Program-made: the position numbers and the translations under genes
In this document: positions 6,616 through 12,848 of the stretch, piece after piece
Layout of the letters: each line of letters starts with the position of its first letter
How positions within the stretch are numbered: position 1 is the first letter of the stretch
Notes under the pieces: generated by a model
What the model saw: the letters and a program-made list of their open reading frames with translations, nothing else
What the model was told of the DNA's origin: nothing
The model's database searches: none
From: an uncultured Bacteroides sp.
Lineage (GTDB): Bacteria; Bacteroidota; Bacteroidia; Bacteroidales; Bacteroidaceae
Assembly: GCA_905197435.1 (NCBI GenBank)
Contig: CAJJYX010000091.1
Coordinates: 1 to 12,848, forward strand
Length of the DNA: 12,848 bases
Direction: 5' to 3'

Positions 6616-7755
6616 ATGGAAACGAAAAGTTTATTGATGGTGATGGTAGCACTGACGATAGCCGGTTGCTCGCAAAATGAAGTTACGGAGATACATCCGG
6701 ATGCAGACCGGACAATCGGTTTGGACGTATATACGGGAGTACAGACCAAAGGAACGGAAACCACTACGTCCACGCTGAAAGAGGCAGATACGGGTTTCGG
6801 TATCTTTGCCTATAAAACAACTAAGGCAGGATGGGATAGTGAGAAAATGGGTACAACACCCGATTTTATGTATAATGAACATGCTACATGGACTTCTGAT
6901 AGTTGGGGATATACTTCTCTGCGTTTTTGGCCGACGAATGATGATAAAATAACTTTCTTCGCTTATGCACCTTATGAATCCAAGCCGGGAGAGGGAGCAG
7001 ACCCAAAAATAACTTTATCGGCGCAGAGTGATAAAGATGCCCCCAAAATCACTTTTGAGGTAAAGACTTCAAATAATTGGAAAGATATGGTGGATTTAGT
7101 AACGGATTGCCGTACTGCCATAAAAGACTTGACTTCTGAGAGCAATGCTGGTAACAAAGGAACAGTCCAGTTCAAATTCAGCCATGTGCTTACTCAAATA
7201 GCTAACGTCAAAGTGAAGCCGGACGTGAATCTGGGCGCTGAAACAAAAATCTTTGTAACAGGATTAAAACTGTCTCCGGGAAGTGGAATACTTTACAACA
7301 AAGCAGTTTATGATTTCGGCACTGATGCCTGGGATGCCACCTCACCTGCCGCATCCTATTTTTCGGCTGAGCAAGACCTTAGTGAGTTTGTGAATAGAAC
7401 AGGCATTGACCAATGGGGGTATAAGAAGAGTGCTGTCGACGTGAGTAGTAATACTGATGCAACAACTTTGTTCTCAGAAAAGGAAGCCCTTTATTTCATT
7501 CCTGTGAATAACCAAACCGGTACGGCCAAGGAAGGGGATTTGAGTCTAAAGATTAGTTATGATGTTGTGACAAAGGTGAATGATAGTAGTAATCTGACAA
7601 GTACTGTGACGGATAAAGAAGTCAAATTGCCGCAAGGAACTTTTAAAAAAGGAACACAGCATACGTATATATTGACTGTCAAGATGAATGCTATTAGCAT
7701 TGCTGTTGCTGACGATATGACGGCTTGGACCAGTGGTGGAGATAGTAACATTTAG
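6616..7755 (+). CDS. Fimbrillin family lipoprotein (Mfa-like), probable stalk subunit
   Basis: This 379-residue fimbrillin precursor has a short signal and the lipobox IAGC (Cys18). Family patterns are GFGIFAYK (60-67), PDFMYN (82-87), LRFWP (102-106), DKITFFAYAPY (110-120) and VQFKFSHVLTQI (184-195), ending in a final strand with a Trp (AVADDMTAW, Trp371). QTKG at 43-46 is a likely processing site: in type V fimbriae the lipidated N-terminal strand is cut off after a basic residue and the groove is filled by the C-terminal strand of another subunit. The protein should travel as a lipoprotein to the outer membrane and polymerise there. It follows the anchor gene by 31 bases and precedes its paralogue by 8, so it is in the same operon. 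Stalk rather than accessory role is inferred from its compact C-terminus and gene order. Confidence 0.85.
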   Translation: METKSLLMVMVALTIAGCSQNEVTEIHPDADRTIGLDVYTGVQTKGTETTTSTLKEADTGFGIFAYKTTKAGWDSEKMGTTPDFMYNEHATWTSDSWGYTSLRFWPTNDDKITFFAYAPYESKPGEGADPKITLSAQSDKDAPKITFEVKTSNNWKDMVDLVTDCRTAIKDLTSESNAGNKGTVQFKFSHVLTQIANVKVKPDVNLGAETKIFVTGLKLSPGSGILYNKAVYDFGTDAWDATSPAASYFSAEQDLSEFVNRTGIDQWGYKKSAVDVSSNTDATTLFSEKEALYFIPVNNQTGTAKEGDLSLKISYDVVTKVNDSSNLTSTVTDKEVKLPQGTFKKGTQHTYILTVKMNAISIAVADDMTAWTSGGDSNI

Positions 7756-7763
7756 GTAAAAGC

Positions 7764-8837
7764 ATGAAAAGAAAAGCAAAAAATATAGGAATAAAGCAGC
7801 TGTGCAGCATTTTCCTTGTATTGCCTTTGTTGCTGGGAGCATGCAGTGGGGAAGAAAGCACGAACGGATTTCCACAGGGGAATATTCCTATCGGCTTTTC
7901 TGGAGATGTGCCGATGACGAAGGGGGCCAAGGAACTTGTTATTGTTGGCGACCTTGAGAAGATAGGTGTGTTCGCATATTTCACACATGGAAAATTCAAC
8001 GAAAACACAGCAATACCGAATTTCATGTACAACCAGCTTGTTGAAAAGAAACCGAATGAGGATAAGTGGTCTTATAGTCCGGTCAAGTTTTGGCCGGACA
8101 ATTCCACCACAGATAAAATCAGTTTTTTTGCTTATGCCCCTTATGTGGGTGAGGAAAAAAACAACAGCCTTTCTTTTCAGGATGAAGAAACGGCAAGCGG
8201 ATTTCCTGTATTGGGTTATACCGTTCCGGTAGTAGTAAATGAGCAAATAGATTTGCTTGCCGCAACTCCGGTAATGGATCGAAACGAGGGTAATGTGAGT
8301 TTCAAACTGTATCATACACTGACTAAAATCAATGTCTATATAAAAAGTAATGATAATACGGAGGGAAAGTCAGTAACTTCCTTCTCGATTACGGGAATGA
8401 AGAGTGGATTGCTTACCTATTGTAATCCTACAACAGATAGTGACATGGGTTGGAAGTGGACATATCCATTGGCTGATGAAAAGGAAAGCTTTACCACCGG
8501 CATAATAAGTTTTCCGGTACTGGATACGATTATGGAAGAAAAAAAACTGCTTGCAACCTTCTTTCTGCTTCCTGCTGGGGCAGGAAGTAAGTTCAATATT
8601 TCTTATCAATATACGGCCAAAGATAGTAATAATGCTCTTGTTGTTCAAACTGTCAGTATGGAAAACCAGTCTTTGCCTCTGACTGACAATTGGGCTTCGG
8701 GAAGGGCTGTCAGCTATACTATAGGTATAGCAAGAAAGGCAATTACTGTGATGCCAGAGAACGGTCCCGTATCATGGGAAGGGAATACTGAAACCGAGAC
8801 CGTTATTGGAACGGAGGAAAAACAAGAAACTGATTGA
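7764..8837 (+). CDS. Second fimbrillin family lipoprotein (Mfa-like paralogue)
   Basis: This 357-residue protein has a basic n-region, a hydrophobic core and the lipobox LGAC (Cys27). It shares blocks with the preceding fimbrillin in the same order: IGVFAYF (67-73), PNFMYN (85-90), VKFWP (107-111), DKISFFAYAPY (117-127) and VSFKLYHTLTKI (178-189). The likely maturation site is MTKG (51-54). It ends in a strand with a Trp (ITVMPENGPVSW, Trp338) and then a 19-residue tail with seven acidic residues, absent in its paralogue. It starts 8 bases after the stop of the first fimbrillin, which suggests translational coupling. It may be a second stalk subunit or an adaptor between stalk and tip; the sequence alone does not decide this. 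Confidence 0.83.
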   Translation: MKRKAKNIGIKQLCSIFLVLPLLLGACSGEESTNGFPQGNIPIGFSGDVPMTKGAKELVIVGDLEKIGVFAYFTHGKFNENTAIPNFMYNQLVEKKPNEDKWSYSPVKFWPDNSTTDKISFFAYAPYVGEEKNNSLSFQDEETASGFPVLGYTVPVVVNEQIDLLAATPVMDRNEGNVSFKLYHTLTKINVYIKSNDNTEGKSVTSFSITGMKSGLLTYCNPTTDSDMGWKWTYPLADEKESFTTGIISFPVLDTIMEEKKLLATFFLLPAGAGSKFNISYQYTAKDSNNALVVQTVSMENQSLPLTDNWASGRAVSYTIGIARKAITVMPENGPVSWEGNTETETVIGTEEKQETD

Positions 8838-8896
8838 CCAGATGGGGCAATTCTGAACTTCGCAAAAAGGCGCCAATCTGTTTAAAGTAAGATAAT

Positions 8897-10639
8897 ATGA
8901 AAAAATATACTGAATTTTTCACTGGAACAGTCTTTTTGAGTATCCTTTTAGTCTGTAGTGCATGCACCGACGAATGCGAAACAAACAATGGAGGTATGAA
9001 AGGGGGCTGTGAGGGAGTCCCCTTTACAATCCGGGCTATAGTGGCTGATTTTGAAGAGTTCTCCCATGCAGGAAAGTCCTCTACACGTACCTCTGTAAGG
9101 GATGAACATTTTAAAATGGAGTTTGTCGATGGTGATTCGATTGGTGTTTTTGCCATAAAGGACGGTGCTATAATGGATAATATTGATAATGCCAAATTGG
9201 TTTACAATATGTCAAGCGGCAGTTGGAATCCGGTGGGAAATGGTACACTTTATTGGTATGATGGAGTGAGTTATGTCGCATACTATCCATATAGGAGGAA
9301 TATCACAATAGATGTCTCAAAGGGTATGGACGGAGCTATTGCCTCACTGACCGGGAATGAAAAACTGCAACCTTCGAAAGACCAGTCCACAACAGAAAAG
9401 CATATTGTCAGCGACTTGTTGATTGCCACCGGCGTACCTGCTATTGACAATTCTTCCAGAATAATCCTGAGCTTGCAGTTTCAACACCAGTTTGCATTGC
9501 TTGTGTTGCAACCACAAGTATACGTAGGTTGTTTTGCCCCTGAAAAGGCAGGCTTTGTTTACCATATGGAATCGAGGGTTTTAGGAACAGACTCGGCAGC
9601 TATTAATGTGAGTCTGAATGGTATTACTCCATATCAGATAGATTCTTTGAAATATTGTGCCATTGTTCCGTCACAAGCAAACGCATGGGTTACCGGAAAT
9701 TATACGACTACCAATGGAAGAGATGATACGAATATAAAGATAAATTATTCGGGCAGCTCCATCACTCTTGCTTCTGGAAAAAGCTATACTCTGAAGGTTA
9801 TCAGTCCCGTACCCGGTAAAGGAAGTATAGAAAGAAAGCTTTCTCCCGGGGATTTTATCTTTCAGAACGAAATCGATAGAAGAATAGAGGTACATCCAGG
9901 AAACGGAATGTTGGAAGAAGATGGGAAAATCTATGATTATAAAAATGCTATCGGAATGGTAATTACTTGCGATCCGAAAAGGATGACAGACAAGAAATGC
10001 AATGAAAAGGGATGGAATCATGCCTATGTGATGATGTTGGATATTTTGAAAGAAGGAAATTGGGGACCGGTGGATTTGATAGAAGCAGGTATTGATACAA
10101 TATCGATGGATGATGTGAAGTCAAAGCATGATTTTAGCAGAATAAAGAATAACATGAACGGGTACTCTGAAACCTTACAGATGCTGGCAAACCATGAGGA
10201 TGATGCATCTTTTAAAAGTGACTGTCGTGCTTTTTATCTGGTGAAAACTTACAATAACGACAATAAAGTGCCGGATGGGCTCGAACGCAGTCCGTGGTTT
10301 TTGCCAAGTATAGGGCAATGGTTTGATATGTTGGTGAATATTTGTGGAAGATCTCCGGAAAACTTTCAGCACAATACCAGTAATGGTTTACAAGACGAAA
10401 AGTGGGGACAGGAAACTTTGGATAAATTAAAAGGACAGTTATCCAAAGTTGGTAAATCGTTACCACAGTTTAACGTGAACTACAGACTTGGTTTTAGTTG
10501 CAGTTCTCAATATGATAAAGGTAGAAGCTGGATGCTTCTCTGGCACATTGATGATCCCTTATATGGATGGAAAAGAATTTGCTTACAAGGATATAATAAA
10601 ACTTCCGCATGGCATGTCCGTCCGTTTTTTGCTTTTTAA
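8897..10639 (+). CDS. Long fimbrillin with C-terminal FISUMP/C-type-lectin-like domain, probable tip adhesin
   Basis: This 580-residue lipoprotein has a signal ending CSAC (Cys23). Residues about 40-303 are fimbrillin-like: DGDSIGVFAI (78-87), LYWYDGVSYVAYYPY (118-132) and LQFQHQFALLVL (193-204). STRTS (62-66) is a likely cleavage site. From about residue 311 a second domain begins with LSPGDFIF and continues through AIGMVI (351-356), WNHAYVMMLDI (373-383), SPWFLPSIGQW (465-475), GFSCSSQYDKGRSW (532-545) and the terminal AWHVRPFFAF (571-580). This order, with W-[FY]-LPS-x-G and a terminal VRP-x-x-AF, is the pattern of FISUMP/C-type-lectin-like domains at the end of many Bacteroidetes surface proteins. 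The extra domain occupies the C-terminus where other fimbrillins carry the donor strand, so this subunit likely caps the tip and binds a ligand. Ligand unknown. Confidence 0.8.
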   Translation: MKKYTEFFTGTVFLSILLVCSACTDECETNNGGMKGGCEGVPFTIRAIVADFEEFSHAGKSSTRTSVRDEHFKMEFVDGDSIGVFAIKDGAIMDNIDNAKLVYNMSSGSWNPVGNGTLYWYDGVSYVAYYPYRRNITIDVSKGMDGAIASLTGNEKLQPSKDQSTTEKHIVSDLLIATGVPAIDNSSRIILSLQFQHQFALLVLQPQVYVGCFAPEKAGFVYHMESRVLGTDSAAINVSLNGITPYQIDSLKYCAIVPSQANAWVTGNYTTTNGRDDTNIKINYSGSSITLASGKSYTLKVISPVPGKGSIERKLSPGDFIFQNEIDRRIEVHPGNGMLEEDGKIYDYKNAIGMVITCDPKRMTDKKCNEKGWNHAYVMMLDILKEGNWGPVDLIEAGIDTISMDDVKSKHDFSRIKNNMNGYSETLQMLANHEDDASFKSDCRAFYLVKTYNNDNKVPDGLERSPWFLPSIGQWFDMLVNICGRSPENFQHNTSNGLQDEKWGQETLDKLKGQLSKVGKSLPQFNVNYRLGFSCSSQYDKGRSWMLLWHIDDPLYGWKRICLQGYNKTSAWHVRPFFAF

Positions 10640-10657
10640 TCATCCCTTGATTAAAAA
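10633..10657. repeat. AT-rich stem-loop at the end of the fimbrial operon
   Basis: TTTTTAATCA (10633-10642) and TGATTAAAAA (10648-10657) form a perfect 10-base-pair stem with the loop TCCCT. It overlaps the stop codon of the tip adhesin gene. No T-run follows on either strand beyond the stem itself, so it is at best an atypical terminator or a 3'-end stabilising hairpin. Confidence 0.5.
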
Positions 10658-10727
10658 CAGTCCCAATCTAAGTTTGAATTCATTATGAAAAAGTCCGGAT
10701 AGCGCATTGATATTTTATGTAATTTCG

Positions 10728-10758
10728 TTTGTGTTCTCGAAATAGTGGAGTATTTTTG
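10728..10758 (+). promoter_or_regulatory. Consensus Bacteroides promoter for the adenosyltransferase gene
   Basis: TTTG (10728-10731), 19 bases, then TATTTTTG (10751-10758) match both elements of the Bacteroides vegetative promoter. Transcription would start near 10765, leaving about 40 bases of leader before the ATG at 10806. This indicates that the adenosyltransferase is expressed independently of the fimbrial operon. Confidence 0.7.
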
Positions 10759-10805
10759 TTTTCACTTAATATGAAGCTGAATATTTATTGCTTGTGGAAC
10801 GGAGA

Positions 10806-11375
10806 ATGAAAAGAGTCTATACCAGAACAGGAGACAAAGGAACGACAGGTATTCACGGTGGTACGCGTGTTCCGAAAGACGATATACGTATCGAGGCAAA
10901 CGGATGCCTTGATGAACTTAATGCCGTGATTGGCATCGTACGTTCCATGCTTCCGGCAGAAGATGGCTGGCAGGAGTTGCTGCATGCCATACAGAGGGAG
11001 TTGATGGTCGTGATGAGCCATGTGGCCACCCCTTCAGGAGTGGTGAACCCCAATCCGCTTTCCGTAACAGAACTCACGCTGCGCTGTGAGCAGGAGATGG
11101 ATGCCATGACTGTCTTGCTGACGGACAACGGCTACTTTCTTCTGCCCGGCGGTACTCCTGCATCTGCCCAACTGCAATTTGCCCGCACCATAGCCCGCCG
11201 TGCCGAACGCCGCTTGTGGACACTTCACCGCCAAGACCTCATAAACGAGGGCATCCTGTGTTTCATCAACCGTCTTTCGGACTTGTTCTTTGTCATGGCT
11301 CGCATGGAGATGCAGCGGCAGGACTGGCCGGAAGAGAAATGGCAAGAGTTTGCCTACAAGAGGAAAAAACAGTGA
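10806..11375 (+). CDS. PduO-type ATP:corrinoid adenosyltransferase
   Basis: This 189-residue enzyme transfers the adenosyl group of ATP to cob(I)alamin or cob(I)yrinic acid a,c-diamide, making the coenzyme B12 form of the corrinoid. The N-terminal ATP-binding motif YTRTGDKGTT (5-14) sits right after the start, as in the family. FARTIARRAERRLW (125-138) and NRLSDLFFVMAR (155-166) are the other conserved blocks. Length is typical, and the trimeric four-helix bundle is expected in the cytoplasm. I chose ATG 10806 because GGAG lies just upstream and the motif spacing then matches the family; a TTG at 10788 would add six residues. The gene has its own consensus promoter and converges on pncB with 31 bases between stops. 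Whether it acts on complete cobalamin or on the CbiA product is not visible. Confidence 0.95.
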   Translation: MKRVYTRTGDKGTTGIHGGTRVPKDDIRIEANGCLDELNAVIGIVRSMLPAEDGWQELLHAIQRELMVVMSHVATPSGVVNPNPLSVTELTLRCEQEMDAMTVLLTDNGYFLLPGGTPASAQLQFARTIARRAERRLWTLHRQDLINEGILCFINRLSDLFFVMARMEMQRQDWPEEKWQEFAYKRKKQ

Positions 11376-11395
11376 GCATCTATCGCTAACCATCG

Positions 11396-11421
11396 GGAAG
11401 CCACTCTCAACTTAGGCTTCC
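11396..11421. repeat. Hairpin between convergent genes
   Basis: GGAAGCC (11396-11402) and GGCTTCC (11415-11421) form a 7-base-pair stem with a 12-base loop, lying across the pncB stop codon and just after the adenosyltransferase stop. No T-run follows on either strand. It may act as a weak two-way terminator or block read-through between the convergent genes. Confidence 0.4.
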
Positions 11422-12591
11422 TGCTTGCTGTCCGAGCCTCAAATCATACAGGCATGCCCGTACTTCCGCTTCGCTGCCGATGTGCTTTCCTGCATCGTCA
11501 GACAGTTTTACGCATTCGCGCCATTCCTGGTTGACGTTCATTTTGCACTGTGTCAGCTTCATTACGATGTTGGACGGTTTGAAGCCCGTATCGTTCGTCA
11601 GATTGGTGCCGATGCCGAAAGAACAACGGATTTTGCCTCTGCAATGCTCCTGAATGTCGAGTGCCTTGTCAAAATCCAGCGCATTGCTGAAGACGATGGT
11701 TTTGGTGGTCGGATCGATGCCCAGTTCGCGGTAGCGGGCAACGAGCTTGTCGGTGAAGTCGAATTCATCGCCGGAGTCGCAGCGTACACCGTCGAACAGC
11801 TTGGCTTGCTTGCGGCTTAAGTTGTTCAGGAAGATGCCTGAGGTATAAGTATCGGACAGTGCGATACCCAAGTCGCCGTCGTACACGTTCACCCAGTTTT
11901 CCAATGCCATGTAGTTGGCGTGTTTGTAGCCGAACTGCGCGCCGTGGAACATAAACCATTCATGCGGATGTGTTCCCATCGGCTTCATGCCGTATTTCAT
12001 GGCGAAGTGGCAGTTGGAGGTTCCGGTACAATATTCGGCAGTCTCCCTCAGACGCTCTATGACTTTGTCATGCACCTCGAACGAGAAGCGTCTCCGGGTG
12101 CCAAACTCTGAAAAATACAGTCGGTATCGGTTTGACAGTGCCACCTTTTCGGACAGTTTGCAGAGAATGCTGTCCATATCGGGCACATTTCCCCAAGCCC
12201 AGTTCTTGATTTCGGAAACGATGGAAAGCAGGGGAACTTCGTAAAGGGTCGCCTTATATAGATAGTCCGTGATTTCGATGCTCAGGTGCCGGTTCTCGTC
12301 CAGATGGATATCTACTTTCTCCGGCTGGAAGCGGAAGGAGGAGAGCCATTCCCAATAGACCCTCGGCAGGAAACGGCAATGGCGTGTCATGTATTCCAGC
12401 TCTTCGGTAGTCAGTGCTATCTGTGCCAGGCTGTTTACTGCTTCCCGCAGTTCTTGAAGGAATTCATCCGTATAGGCGGTTTCGTCCCTGTCCTTGAAAC
12501 TGAAAGTGCCCATGGCATAGGGAAACAGCTTGATGTAGGCATACGAGGTTGTGAATTTGTAGAGGTCTGTATCGAGTATGGTATGAATCAT
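11407..12591 (-). CDS. pncB: Nicotinate phosphoribosyltransferase
   Basis: This 394-residue enzyme converts nicotinate and PRPP, with ATP hydrolysis, to nicotinate mononucleotide in the Preiss-Handler NAD salvage route. Length is close to the roughly 400 residues of enterobacterial PncB. Visible signatures are the N-terminal LDTDLYKFT (6-14), FSEFGTRRRFSFE (160-172), TGTSN (189-193), MGTHPHEW (205-212) with His210 at the position of the phosphorylated histidine, VRCDSGDEFDF (269-279), FSNALD (301-306) and GIGTNLTNDTG (326-336). All expected catalytic elements are present. It converges on the adenosyltransferase gene. I see no convincing Bacteroides promoter upstream on the minus strand; the nearest candidate is TATCTTCA around 12641-12634 with no matching -33 element. 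Confidence 0.96.
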   Translation of the reverse strand: MIHTILDTDLYKFTTSYAYIKLFPYAMGTFSFKDRDETAYTDEFLQELREAVNSLAQIALTTEELEYMTRHCRFLPRVYWEWLSSFRFQPEKVDIHLDENRHLSIEITDYLYKATLYEVPLLSIVSEIKNWAWGNVPDMDSILCKLSEKVALSNRYRLYFSEFGTRRRFSFEVHDKVIERLRETAEYCTGTSNCHFAMKYGMKPMGTHPHEWFMFHGAQFGYKHANYMALENWVNVYDGDLGIALSDTYTSGIFLNNLSRKQAKLFDGVRCDSGDEFDFTDKLVARYRELGIDPTTKTIVFSNALDFDKALDIQEHCRGKIRCSFGIGTNLTNDTGFKPSNIVMKLTQCKMNVNQEWRECVKLSDDAGKHIGSEAEVRACLYDLRLGQQAGSLS

Positions 12592-12731
12592 GGCCGAATA
12601 TTTTTTGATTTATGATGTCCGATTTCGGGGATGAAGATAGTGAAAATTTCTTATTTGACCAGCCTCTATCTGTTAACAACGTCATATTCCTATTAAACCG
12701 TGTTATAAATGAGACTGTTACAGACCGAATT

Positions 12732-12762
12732 TTTGGAGAATTCGGAGAAGTCCGTACATTTG
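12732..12762 (+). promoter_or_regulatory. Consensus Bacteroides promoter at right edge
   Basis: TTTG (12732-12735), 19 bases, then TACATTTG (12755-12762) match the full Bacteroides vegetative consensus. Transcription would start near 12769 and run rightward, away from pncB. Only about 65 bases separate the predicted start from the end of a strong terminator. Confidence 0.65.
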
Positions 12763-12768
12763 CAATGT

Positions 12769-12834
12769 GTTTTTCATAGTATTAGATTTAAGGTTAACGA
12801 AAGATTGGCTGTCTGGGATAGATAGCCTTTTTTT
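12769..12834 (+). ncRNA. Candidate small RNA or attenuated leader
   Basis: The stretch from the predicted transcription start to the end of the T-run contains no start codon and no plausible peptide. It would give a transcript of about 65 bases ending in a G/C-rich hairpin. It may be a free-standing small RNA or the terminated leader of a gene beyond the window edge. I do not recognise it as a known RNA family. Confidence 0.35.
12807..12834 (+). terminator. Intrinsic terminator
   Basis: GGCTGTCT (12807-12814) pairs with AGATAGCC (12820-12827), one G-T pair, across a 5-base loop GGGAT. Seven T residues follow at once (12828-12834). This is a textbook rho-independent terminator on the plus strand. 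Confidence 0.8.
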
Positions 12835-12848
12835 ATGCCTTTTGTGGT

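Noticed and set aside
6605..6637. Ten-codon reading frame (MNRRWKRKVY) overlapping the start of the first fimbrillin in another frame
   Set aside because: It is very short and lacks support; the fimbrillin signal peptide and lipobox in the main frame explain the sequence.
4277..10762. TTTGTTTT on both sides of the island (4277-4284 and 10755-10762) as a target-site duplication
   Set aside because: The word is T-rich and low in complexity, one copy lies in a hairpin and the other in a promoter, and the flanks do not match.
4242..10800. GTGGAAC at the end of cbiA and again just before the adenosyltransferase start, as possible att direct repeats
   Set aside because: A 7-base match between two intergenic stretches of about 170 bases is expected by chance, and the copies do not extend further.
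10788..10805. TTG start adding six residues to the adenosyltransferase
   Set aside because: The ATG at 10806 has GGAG just upstream and puts the YTRTGDKGTT motif at its usual distance from the N-terminus.

Overview
The window looks like chromosomal DNA of a gut Bacteroidales, most likely Bacteroides. Three things support this. Promoter-like sites follow the Bacteroides pattern TTTG / 19-22 bases / TAnnTTTG. Shine-Dalgarno sequences are mostly weak. A Bacteroidales-type tyrosine recombinase is followed by a set of type V (FimA/Mfa) fimbrial lipoproteins. I see no rRNA, tRNA, CRISPR array or insertion sequence.

Left flank, about 1-2340, minus strand: a two-gene unit. Its first gene is an AmgK-like amino-sugar kinase fused to a RapZ-type C-terminal domain. 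Three bases later comes a MurU-like nucleotidyltransferase. Together they look like a MurNAc/GlcNAc salvage branch into UDP-MurNAc, with a possible built-in GlcN6P-sensing domain. Next, 2340-4251, plus strand: a divergently transcribed pair, a PAT-family GNAT acetyltransferase and CbiA/CobB (cobyrinate a,c-diamide synthase).

Centre, about 4300-10640, plus strand: a visibly more AT-rich island. In order it holds a tyrosine recombinase, a DUF5119/FimB-Mfa2-like anchor lipoprotein, two related fimbrillins, and a long fimbrillin whose C-terminal half is a FISUMP/C-type-lectin-like domain (probable tip adhesin). The gene set is consistent with one cell-surface fimbria: anchor, stalk or accessory subunits, and tip.

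Right flank, about 10700-12848: a PduO-type corrinoid adenosyltransferase (plus strand, behind a near-consensus promoter) converges on nicotinate phosphoribosyltransferase pncB (minus strand). The window ends with a promoter and an intrinsic terminator about 45 bases apart and no gene between them, which suggests a small RNA or an attenuated leader.

The most notable points are the kinase-RapZ fusion in an amino-sugar salvage operon, the recombinase-fimbria island lying between two enzymes that act on consecutive corrinoid intermediates, the lectin-like tip fimbrillin, and the promoter-terminator pair at the right edge. Nothing here is clearly a wholly new system; functions are assigned from motifs recognised by eye, without database searches.
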